Origin: Pleurodeles waltl
Lineage: Eukaryota; Chordata; Amphibia; Caudata; Salamandridae
Length of the DNA: 64,000 nucleotides
Assembly: GCF_031143425.1 (NCBI RefSeq)
Contig: NC_090444.1
Span: 1,536,784,782-1,536,848,781, forward strand
Direction of reading: 5' to 3'
The translations under genes were made by a program, and so were the position numbers. This document shows positions 1 to 8,990 of the stretch, one piece after another (positions within the stretch are counted from its first letter, which is position 1; the number at the start of each line of letters is the position of its first letter). The notes below the pieces were generated by a model. The model worked only from the letters and a program-made list of their open reading frames with translations, searched no databases and was not told the origin of the DNA.

Positions 1-402
1 AGGAGAGGGGAATGCGTGTGGGGGGGTGTGAGTGACTGGGTGTGAATGTGTGCATGTGTGTGTTATGCGTGTGTGCATGAGTGGGTGTGAGTGTACATGC
101 ATGTTGTGTCGTGAGATTGTGTGTGTGCCTGGATGTATATTTGTGAGTGATGCTATGAGTGTGTATGAATGCGTGGGTGAATGTGTGTTTGTATGTGCGT
201 GTAAGTGTGTAAATGTGCAGGGGGGTCAGGTAGGGGAAGGGGGAGGGTGGTGAAGGACTCTGGGAGGGGAGGGGTGCGGGGAGAACCCTATCAGTGCCAG
301 GGAAGGAGTTACCTGGCACTGATAGTGCCTACCGCCATGGTTTCAGTGGCAGTACGGAAACCACTGAAACCATGGCGGTGGGTGGGGTCGTAATGCCATG
401 GG
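1..402. mobile_element. Hairpin-rich inverted-repeat element A, left part (cut by window edge)
   Basis: The first ~240 bases are a strand-asymmetric GT-rich minisatellite (repeats of the type GTGTGTGAATG). It is followed by two near-perfect hairpins: 288-325 (14-bp stem) and 331-379 (19-bp stem, arms starting ACCGCCATGG). The same order of GT-rich core, a 'CCCTATCAGT' motif and GGCGG hairpins recurs at 4246-5031, so these are two copies of one family. The continuation of this copy is at 3142-3323, beyond an LTR inserted at about 403. No coding capacity is visible. A non-autonomous DNA transposon of PIF/Harbinger type is the best guess, from the G-rich ends and 3-bp target duplications of its relatives. 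Confidence 0.7.
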
Positions 403-3141
403 TGGTTTTAGAAATGGGGTCTTTGGTTGGCAGTCAGGTTACCCCCTGTTCAAGCAAGGACCCTCACTCTAGTCAGGGTAAAAGAGAATCACTCTCAGCT
501 TACCCCTGCTTACCCCCTTAGTAGCTTGGCACAAGCAGTAGGCTAACTTCAGAGCGCTAGGTGCAAAGTATTTCTACCAACACACACAGTAACTTAATTA
601 AATCACTACAAAATGACACAACACAGGTTTAGAAATATAGGAAATATTTATCTAAACAAAACAAGACCAAAACGACAAGAACCCACAATACACAAGTCAA
701 GTTATCAATTAAAAAGCAAAAAGAGTCTTTATGTAGTTAAAAACACACACTAACACGGTTAGCGTGAAAATGTACCTTGCATCAAAAATAACTCCACACA
801 GGCGAGTATGCATCAAAAAGGGCTTGCGATGAGTCGATTTCACTCACGAGCGAGACCTTGCGTTGTTTCTCCTTTCATCGGGTCGGGCGCATCATTTCTT
901 CTCTCTGCAGGAGAGCGATACGTCGATCCGGTCAGCACTCTCTGGTCCGGACAGGCCTTGGGTTGTTTTTATACGCTGAGCGGTGTTTGCCTAGGAAATC
1001 CAGCCGCACGATGATCCGAAAACCATGCAGCACATTTTGCGATCTCACCAGCCTCCTTCAGCGATGCTGAGCGTCATTTCTCCAGCTCCGTGCGTCGATT
1101 CTTCGGTTGCGTTGCAGGCGAGTGTCGATCTTCAGCTGCTGAGCCGGCAGTGCATTGATTTTCCAGCCCCAGATCGGAGTTGCGTCGTTCTTTTCCCCAC
1201 ATGGCGTTCTGTGTGTGGATTTCTACCTCTTAGCCTGCCAGCTTCTCCTTTCAGGGTCCCAGGAACTGGATGGGCACCACTTGGCAGAGTAGGAGTCTCT
1301 CCAGAGACTCCAGGTGTTGGCAGAGAGAAGTCTTTGCTGTCCCTGAGACTTCAAACAATAGGAGGCAAGCTCTAAATCAAGCCCTTGAAGATCCTCACAA
1401 GATGGAAGGCACACAAAGTCCAGTCTTTGCCCTCTTTCTCTGGCAGAAGCAGCAACTGCAGGATAGGTCCACAAAGCACAGGCAGGGCAGCTCTTCTTCC
1501 TCAGCTCTTCAGCTCTTCTCCAGGCAGAGGTTCCTCTTGGTTTCCAGAAGTGTTCTAAAGTCTGTGGTTTTGGGTGCCCTTCTTATACCCAATTTCTCCT
1601 TTGAGAATGTGAATGTGAAATTATGCCTTGCCCAGGCCAGGCCCCAGACACTCACCAAGAGGTTGGAGACTGCATTGTGTGAGGGCAGGCACAGCCCTTT
1701 CAGATGTGAGTAACCACTCCTCCCCTCCCTCCTAGCACAGACGGCTCATCAGGAAACGCAGTCTACACCCCAGCTCCCTTTGTGTCACTGTCTAGTGTAA
1801 GGTGTAACCAGACCAACTGTCAAACTGACCCAGACAGGGAAGTCACACAAACAGGCAGAGTCACAGAAATGGTATAAGCAAAAAAATGCCCCCTTTCTAA
1901 AAGTGGCATTTTCAAACACACAATCTTAAAATCAACTTTACTAAAAGATGTATTTTTAAATTGTGAGCTCAGAGACCACAAACTCCACATGTCCATCCGC
2001 TCCCAACTTTAATCAGATTTAAAGGTAGCTGTTAGGACATATAAAACACATTACTATGGCCCTCATTCTGACCTTGGCGGGCGGCGGAGGCCGCCCGCCA
2101 AAGTCCCGCCGTCAGGTTACCGTTCCGCGGTCGAAAGACCGCGGCGGTAATTCTGACTTTCCCGCTGGGCTGGCGGGCGGTCGCCTTCAGACCGCCCGCC
2201 AGCCCAGCGGGAAAGAGGCTTCCACGATGAAGCCGGCTCGGAATCGAGCCGGCGGAGTGGAAGCTGTGCGACGGGTGCAGTTGCACCCGTCGCGTATTTC
2301 ACTGTCTGCGCAGCAGACAGTGAAATACATGTAGGGGCCCTCTTACGGGGGCCCCTGCAATGCCCATGCCAGTGGCATGGGCACTGCAGGGGCCCCCAGG
2401 GGCCCCACGACCCCCCCTACCGCCATCCGGATCCCGGCGGTCGGACCGCCGGGATCTGGATGGCGGTAGGGGGGGTCGGAATCCCCGCGGCGGTGCAGCA
2501 AGCTGCGCCGCCGTGGAGGATTCAATGGGGCGGCGGTACACTGGCGGGAGCCCGCCAGTGGTGCCGGTCCGACCGCGGCTTTACCGCCGCGGTCGGAATC
2601 CCCATTGGAGCACCGCCGGCCTGTCGGCGGTGCTCCCGCGGTCCTCCGCCCTGGCGGTCTTTGACCGCCAGGGTCAGAATGAGGGCCTATATGTCCTACC
2701 TTAACCATACACTGCACCCGGCCTACCTTAGGGGTGTCTGACATGTAAGAAAAGGGAATGTGGGTACACTTGCCAAGTCGAAATTACAGTTAAAGCTGCA
2801 CACACAGACATTGCGGTGGCAGGTCTGAGACATGATTACAGAGCTACTTATGTGGGTGGTACAACCAGTGCTGCAGGCCCACTAGTAGCATTCGATTTAC
2901 AGGCCCTGGCACCTCTAGTGCACTTTATTAGAGACTTACTAGTAAACCAAATATGCCAATCACGGATAAACCAATTTCATACACATTTTGTAAAGGAGCA
3001 CTTGTACTTTAGCACTGGTTAGCAGTGCTAAAGTGCCCAGAGTAACAAAAACAGCAAAATCAGAGACAAGCACACATCAACAACTTGGGGAACAGAGGCA
3101 AAAATTTAAGGGAGACCACGCCAAGGCTGAAAAGTCTAACA
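403..3141 (+). mobile_element. LTR-family copy 1 (solo-LTR-like), interrupted by a palindromic element
   Basis: This copy shares ordered blocks with the sequences at 61528-63239 (plus) and 39444-41535 (minus): a start like TTAGAAATGGGG, then 'GGTTGGCAGTC', 'GACCCTCACTCTAG', 'GGTAGCTTGGCA', a region of short TTCAG/CAGCTCTTC motifs, 'CTAAAAGTGGCATTTTC', and an end of TCTAACA. The start is degenerate compared with the TGTTAGA of the other copies, so base 403 is approximate. No target duplication could be read. The 630-bp insertion at 2058-2687 accounts for its extra length. It has no gag or pol, so it is a solo LTR or a non-autonomous LTR element. It splits element A, so it is younger than element A. 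Confidence 0.7.
2058..2687. mobile_element. Chain-of-hairpins inverted-repeat element (Harbinger-like MITE?)
   Basis: The ends are inverted repeats: GGCCCTCATTCTGACC on the left and its complement GGTCAGAATGAGGGCC on the right. The flanks are TAT at 2055-2057 and TAT at 2688-2690. Comparison with the uninterrupted LTR copy near 63,080 shows that this TAT is a genuine 3-bp target duplication. The interior is a series of about fourteen independent hairpins. Examples are 2074-2101, 2125-2144, 2157-2215 (26-bp perfect stem), 2268-2293, 2294-2328 (16-bp stem), 2352-2392, 2408-2478 (33-bp stem, one mismatch), 2539-2560, 2569-2596, 2608-2635 and 2649-2673. There is no protein. A 3-bp duplication of A/T bases fits PIF/Harbinger mobilisation, which is inference. 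Confidence 0.85.
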
Positions 3142-3323
3142 GGCAGCCAAGTGACGGCTGTCTCCAGTCCGACGGTTGTTACCGCCGTGGCGGTCGGTAT
3201 GGTACATTGGCGGTTTGGCTTTGGGCAAACTGCCAATGTCATAATAGTGGAAGTAGGTACCGCCAGCCTGTTGGCAGTAATACCTCCACTATTCCACCGA
3301 CTGACATGGTCGTAATGACCCCC
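3142..3323. mobile_element. Hairpin-rich element A, right part
   Basis: This piece resumes the family sequence interrupted at 402. It aligns with the 3' third of the sister element at about 4855-5031 (shared blocks GGCAGCC, 'TGTTAC/AGCCG..GTGGCGGT', 'TACATTGGCGGTTTGGCT', 'GTACCGCCAGCCTGTTGGC'). It contains hairpins at about 3212-3240 and 3243-3293. The right end reads GGTCGTAATGACCCCC and is followed by TAA, the type of 3-bp duplication seen in relatives; the left end lies outside the window. Confidence 0.7.
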
Positions 3324-3326
3324 TAA

Positions 3327-4242
3327 GTTTATGCTACCAGGACATGTACAGTTTAGAAGTACATGTCCAACTTTGTAAATGCACTGCACCCTGCCCTAAG
3401 TGTTGTTTAGGGTCTACCCTAGGGGTGACATATGAATTACCGTATGGATATATGTAGTACGACTTTACAGAGGACTTGCAAGTAAATTAAATGTAACAAT
3501 GGGGTGTTCCCACCTTTCACTGCCCTGCCAGTAAAGCACTACTGACATTCTGCACTGACCTTCCTATTCAATCTATGATTGCCAAGACCTTTCACAACAT
3601 ATTCCCACCTTTTCCTTAAATGCTTTTTGCTATCACCAGCTAAATTCAGTAGGAGAGAAGTGGATGAGGAGCACAAGTATTGTTTACCTCAATATCACCT
3701 TGAATCCAGCACTAGCTGCAAGAGATGCGGGGAATAAGTTTGGTGACAGATTGTTACAAGCAAGTACACCATCTCGAGCTTGATGTCCAGATGACTGTAC
3801 TCCTCAGTCCCATTGTGAGCACCAATGGCTCCTATGGCACTAGCAGACACCTCAGCAGCATTTTCAAGCGAAATCTCTAAACACCAAAGAGATGCAAGCC
3901 CTCGACTCTCTAGTCTACACCAAATAACTAGCACGGGTGCTATGCTGGTCAGGCTGTACACAGTACTAAAAAACGATTGGCGTTTCTTGCTTAAATGCTT
4001 TTCTTGTAATTGGTGAAAATGCTACTATGATAATGAGGAATGAAGTCCACCTCCATTTCTCAATTCTTTAGTTCTTCTAAGTAGGACACTCGTCCCACAC
4101 CACCTTGTACTTTGTTTCTCCCTTTAGTTATATGAGTGGATAGGGGATATGAAAACTTAAATTTGCACTTATGTCACAACTGTGGATAGCTGGTGGCCTC
4201 TTCATCCACCTCAAACATGAAACAACACAGACACATTAAAAC
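3327..4242. other. No gene; short LTR-like remnant at the left
   Basis: About 3330-3540 resembles the inner part of the window's LTR family (an ACATGTAC inverted pair, then 'GCACTGCACCCTGCCCTAAG' and 'CCCTAGGGGTG'), so element A may itself sit in an old LTR. From about 3540 to 4242 I recognise nothing. Confidence 0.4.
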
Positions 4243-4245
4243 ATA

Positions 4246-5031
4246 GGCGCTCATTTTAACTTTGGCGGTAAAAACCGCCTACTGTCGCAGCAACAGCCGC
4301 AAAAGACCGTTGCCACGACTACCAGCCATCCGCCATATTCTGACCACAGCTGGATTTCCGCCACAAGAATGGCAGAAATCTGTCTGCGGCCATGCCGGCG
4401 GATGGGGATAAGGTGGCGCTGCTGCCACCAGCGCCCCGTCCCATCTCCTCCCTGAGGATTCCCTGGATCAAGGTAAGTCAGGTTTCCGACAGGGGGGTGT
4501 GTTGTGTGTGTGGGGGGTGAATGTGTGTGCGAGGATGTGGGTGTGTGTTGCGTGTTGAATGCATGTGTGCATGTATGGAGGTGTGTGAGTATATGTTGTG
4601 TTATGTGAATGCGTGTATTTTTGCAAGTGTGTGCGGATGTGTGTGTGAATGGATGCATGCATGCATGTAAGCATGTGGGAATGGGTGTGTGTATGTGTGT
4701 GTGTGTCTGTGAAGGGAGGTGTGAATGTAGGGGGGTGGGAGGGTTTGGAGAGGTGGGGGTGGTAACTGGAGAGGAAGGGGGGAGACCCCTATCAGTTGCA
4801 AAGGACATGGAGAGCATGGTGGTAGGCGGGGTCATAATCCAGCAGGCGGAATAATGGCAGCCGCCGGGCTGGAGATGGGTATCTCCAACCCGGCAGCTGT
4901 TACAGCTGTGGCGGTAGGAGTGATACATTGGCGGGTTGGCTTAATTTCATAATATGGCAGTAAGTACCGCCAGCCTGTTGGCGGTACTTACCGCCACATT
5001 AACGCCGACCGCCGGGGTTGTAATTACCCCC
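4246..5031. mobile_element. Hairpin-rich element with GT-rich minisatellite core (sister of element A)
   Basis: It is flanked by ATA at 4243-4245 and ATA at 5032-5034, a probable 3-bp target duplication. The ends are imperfect inverted repeats (left GGCGCTCATTTTAAC; complement of the right GGGGGTAATTACAAC), each followed within a few bases by GGCGGT. The core at about 4490-4735 is a GT-rich, strand-asymmetric minisatellite. The right arm contains hairpins, including 4960-4991 with a 13-bp stem. The long minus-strand open frame here (4251-4928) is only the AC-rich complement of the minisatellite. Confidence 0.8.
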
Positions 5032-5034
5032 ATA

Positions 5035-6949
5035 ATTTCTAGGAAGAGGCAGACACATAGACATAAAAAATCGTTCGTTGGAGGAGACGGACACATAAAA
5101 ACATCTAGAAAGAGGCTTCCAATCCGTTTTTTGTTGTCAAGTAAGCTTGTGAAGCTCTCCGCTACCCCCAAGATTTTTATGTTAACATTTGTCATGCTGC
5201 AGCAGATACCATATTTGTAGGGTTAATGCGCAGTAGGTGTCAGGGGGACGGAGTACACTTCAACAGCCTTTTTGTCTGTCGTCCGTCTGCAAGTGATTTC
5301 TCAACAGCCTATACCCAAGACATACGCCAAAGGCGTGTCTACTTTATGCTTTAACAGATATGTCTTATTTCTGGGTGACATTATGCATGCAGACTGCCCG
5401 ACTCTACCCGCCCACACACAAGCACTGTTTGCATTTGAATAACTCACTGCAGTCGAATAAAAGCACGCACATTCAGAACAATGTTTATGCTAAAATAAGC
5501 AAGCACGAATTGTCTTCACGCATGGTTGCAAGGCGATTTGGGATGTTACCATTCATAGATACTTGCTAAAACCATGAATCCGCTTTCAGAACACTGAAAT
5601 GCACGCTCATATTCCTCCGTCGTGTATTCGATGGAGCCATGCAGTGCTGAGCGTTCGGCAAGCGAAAAGTCATCTGCATGTAAATTGGTTTGGCAATAGT
5701 TCTCTTATTTGCAAATGAATAATTAAACTGCCACTTTGTAATGCTTCGCAGAGACATTCTGGTGACGGCTGATGATTCTACATATCGGATCATAAAAATA
5801 ATCATAATATTTCTGCGTAAGTAAGCCTTGCAATTACAGCAGTGCTTGTTATGTGCACAGGATTTGTGTGGTACCTTCGTTTTTAACACTGCAATGCACG
5901 TCCACGTTCCTGGGAATCGAAATTAATCTGTCAATTTTGAGAGTACAACTCATGGTAACTTCTTACCCATGCGTCTAAGTATTAATCGGGGAAAGGCAAT
6001 GTCATACCTGCTTCAAGAAGATCTCGCAGCACGTGCAGGGCCGGACTGGTAATCTAAAGCAGCCCTGGCAAATGTTGTAAGACCAGTCACCACAAGGTGC
6101 ATAGCGAGAGAGTCTGACCACTACAATGGGGCTTGTAGGGTTCCCCCCAAAGAACATTTGGGAAAAATGGCAAAAACGTGCAGTCTATAACACATTTTTA
6201 ATTATATATTCAATTCTGCTACTTTTTAAAGCATAGTAAACGGCGACCTTACAGTGCAGCTGGATAGGGAAATCTTTCTTGGGGTCCTTCGGTGGTTCCC
6301 TCACCATCAGTCTTTAACACTGCCTCTCATTTCTCCATAGACCCTCTGTCACCTGTATTTAATTTGTTTCAAAGGATCTCTCTACCAGTGTAGGATGCTG
6401 GAGCACTTTACATCACACACACATACAGAGTCAGTGAATCATATGTGTGTGCATCAGTGTATAGAAAAGGGGATTACAAGATGTAGGATTTGCACGTCTT
6501 ACAAGTTGGCATTTTTTAAGCGTGCTTCATCTAGAGAAGCATACACTTTTAGCAAAATTAGGATAATCAAAGACTGGGATAAAAACTTAACTTTCTAACC
6601 TGTACCATGCAGTTTGCATTCAGCTCTTTGAAAGCAGTTCATAGGTCACTGTGCTAGATTATGATTGTAACTTATGAACTGCACAGTAACAAAAGTAGCT
6701 CTGTGACAGAATCAGTATCCCACTAAGCTATGCACATAAAACACTGTTCTGTAACCTGCATGGTACATGTTCTTTGCAACAGGCATATTAACCCTCTGCC
6801 ACCTGGCAACAGTCTGGGGATATGAGGAAAGGCATACAGGAGTGGGGACGACCAAGGGTGGGAGAGAACACCTACCTGGGGAGTGCCGAACCGTTAGCAC
6901 AACTAGGCGAAAATAGAAGGTGTAAGATAAAAGTTTTGGAAAGAAGGGA
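5035..6949. other. No gene recognised
   Basis: Mostly unique-looking sequence without a plausible gene. The short stretch starting CAGGGCCGGACTGG at about 6038 resembles the ends of hAT-type non-autonomous elements, but I could not find a matching right end. The tyrosine recombinase expected downstream of the DIRS RNase H is not recognisable here. Confidence 0.4.
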
Positions 6950-7420
6950 AGACCATACTCAGCCTGTCAACCCGCTCATTGTCCCTCCCTCGAATATAAG
7001 GCAGAAAGAGACAGGAGAGGAGACTCCGCCCAACTGACACCCTGAAAGACCAGTGACATTAGGGATGGAGACCGTATCCCAGACTGCTTGTTGATGATTT
7101 TGCAACAGTGTGGTCCATCCTTACCATCACCACCCAAATTGTTGATCTGTAGAGAAAAGTGTAGAGGAGCCAGATAAATCGTCCTCAGCTCCTCCTATTT
7201 CAAGAGAGATGGCTGTCCTGAGGCAACCACCGTCCCTGGACAGAGAGAGCATGATAGGTCGCACCCCACCCCATCCTGCTGCCATCCATGGTCATGACTT
7301 GGTTGGAGGGGGGGATGGAAGAACCAGAGGAAATCCCCTGGCCAGATTCATTTGAGCCAGCCACCACTGCATCGACTGCCAGATGAGGGGACTGACAGGA
7401 ACCATGTGGTCCAGAGGATG
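6950..7420 (-). pseudogene. DIRS RT C-terminus and RNase H remnant
   Basis: On the minus strand the stretch at about 7372-7310 reads WWLAQMNLARGFP, typical of the end of a DIRS RT. After a frame change, 7300-7215 gives TMDGSRMGWGATYHALS, with the first catalytic Asp of the RNase H fold. Farther on, 7103-7050 gives INKQ and RSPSLM, and 6992-6958 gives RDNERVDRLS, which corresponds to the last conserved RNase H motif before the recombinase region. At least three frame changes are required. Confidence 0.65.
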
Positions 7421-7707
7421 AAAACTGGGCCTTCAATGAGAGAGGAGGTGACGCACCACAGGTCCCAGGTGCAGACAAGCCCAAAGAATGATGAGCAAAC
7501 AGGCTGCCTCAAAAGAAAAAAGAGTAGTATAAGAGGCTGAAAGCCACCAATTGGAGGAAAAATATAAACCCAACCGTAGTATACATACCATGTGACCATG
7601 GAGATGTAACCAAGCTTGTGCAGACAGCACAGGTTTCTGTCTCAATGAAATCAATAGGCTGAGGTTTAGGAAACTGGTGACTGGTAAAAGTAGGAGACTG
7701 CTTGGCC

Positions 7708-8600
7708 CTACCCTGAAACTTCATGGGAGAACCACAGGAGTGCTTCTTGCATGGATCCCCTAAAGGATCCCACTACCTTTAAGATAAAATGAAAGAGCTG
7801 GGCATGCTTTTTGGTCTTGAAAGCGTTATGGAGCCAAGTTTCCACACTGTATCCTAAGAGCTTACTGCCAGAGAAAGGTACATGAATAAACTCAGACATC
7901 TGAGTATTGTCCACCATCCAGTCCCTCAAATAAATGTGGTGACAAGCAGTAACAGAAGAAGCCATGGAAGAAACAGAAGCCTTCAAAAGATCACAGGCAA
8001 CATCAGCCAAAAACTTTGCCTGCTTTTTTTATAATGGCAAACAATGCCGAACACTCCACCCAATCCTGGAGTGCAGCTTTCACGGAGTGGAAGACCTTCA
8101 TAAGGGATTCAAAAGTATAAACCACATAGATTGTAGCTCAGAGGGCCAAATTCAACCTAGAAAAACATTACTTCAGAGAAGCCTCCAGCGTATGGTTAAC
8201 AAAGTCAGAAATAGAAACCTCATCAGACATCACAGAAGGATAACCAGCTAAACCAGAAAGCACTGAATCAATTGTCAAAGAAGAAGAAACTCCTCATCTC
8301 CCTTGGCTAGAGGATAGAGTCATTGTGAGGAAATTGGGAAGATCCACCTTCTTGGGATCCTTCCATTCACGCAAGAGCAGATCCAATACCTCCTTGTTAA
8401 CTGCCAAGCACGTGGGAGAGCGAAAATGCAATTGCTGAAATAGACCAGAACTAAAACCAGGTAAGTCATCCTCCATAGAGATGTATAAATTTCCCCACAA
8501 ATACCTGTAGAGGGCCAAAAGATCCTGTTTCTGAATGAATTTAGACTTAGGCGCAGTGTCAGAAACCAGAGGCTGATCCTCAACCTCATATTCAGGGGAA
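7708..8600 (-). pseudogene. DIRS gag-like ORF1 remnant
   Basis: There are two main readable segments. Bases 8518-8294 contain LLLREWKDPKKVDLPNFL and 8010-7708 contain ADVACDLLKASVSSMASSV and VPFSGSKLLGYSVETW; the order and spacing match the conserved core of DIRS ORF1 proteins as I know them. The intervening bases continue the same protein in other frames. The product in intact elements is thought to be a structural, gag-like protein. The reading is broken by at least two frameshifts and an internal stop, so nothing functional can be made. Confidence 0.65.
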
Positions 8601-8990
8601 GTTCAGGAAGAGGAATAGGAAGGAGAATAAACTTCTAATGACAGAACGGAGGAAGTAGGGGAAGTCGGGAATAGCGGAAACGCCCACGCTCCTTAGACTT
8701 CTGAGATAAACCTTTGACAGGTGAAGAAAGTAAAAGAAGAAACTGGTCATCAGAGAGACCAAAACCATGAGCAGACAGCACCTGAAAGTTCTCATTATGA
8801 CTGGCCTCTTTTCCTCTCCTGGTGACTGCTGGCACAATGATATCTCTTGGTTGTATGCTTCCTGCGTTCCATTATGTAAGCTGAAAAATGAAGGACTAGC
8901 ACAGCCCCATGTAAACACCAAAGAACCCGTAGGCGGCCAGCCCAGGGTCTGAAAGAAAAGGCAGAAACTGTGTGAACAGAAAATCATTGA

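Larger units (their letters stand above)
6950..8990 (-). mobile_element. DIRS-like retrotransposon remnant (internally deleted)
   Basis: Reading the minus strand, a gag-like part (about 8600 to 7700) is followed by the end of the reverse transcriptase and an RNase H domain (about 7600 to 6950). DIRS-type signatures seen are a 'REWKDPKK' block, an alpha-helical block ending 'LPFxG..L.G' type (here VPFSGSKLLGYSVETWL), 'WWLAQMNLARGFP', 'TMDGSRMGWGA', 'INKQ' followed by 'RSPSLM', and 'RDNERVDRLS'. Only about 200 bases separate the end of gag from the end of RT, so most of the RT, including the catalytic YxDD region, is missing. Several frameshifts are needed. No tyrosine recombinase and no DIRS-type terminal or internal repeats were found. 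Confidence 0.75.

Noticed and set aside
1..240. CRISPR-like or coding repeat at the window start
   Set aside because: Repeats are imperfect GT-rich simple sequence without fixed repeat and spacer lengths.
2268..2328. MicroRNA precursor-like hairpins
   Set aside because: Stems are short (12-16 bp) with 2-3 base loops, and the same plan repeats through the element; without small-RNA data a microRNA gene cannot be claimed.
4251..4928. Minus-strand open frame of 225 codons rich in His and Thr
   Set aside because: It is the complement of a GT-rich minisatellite inside an inverted-repeat element; the HTHT-type composition follows from the repeat, not from a protein family.
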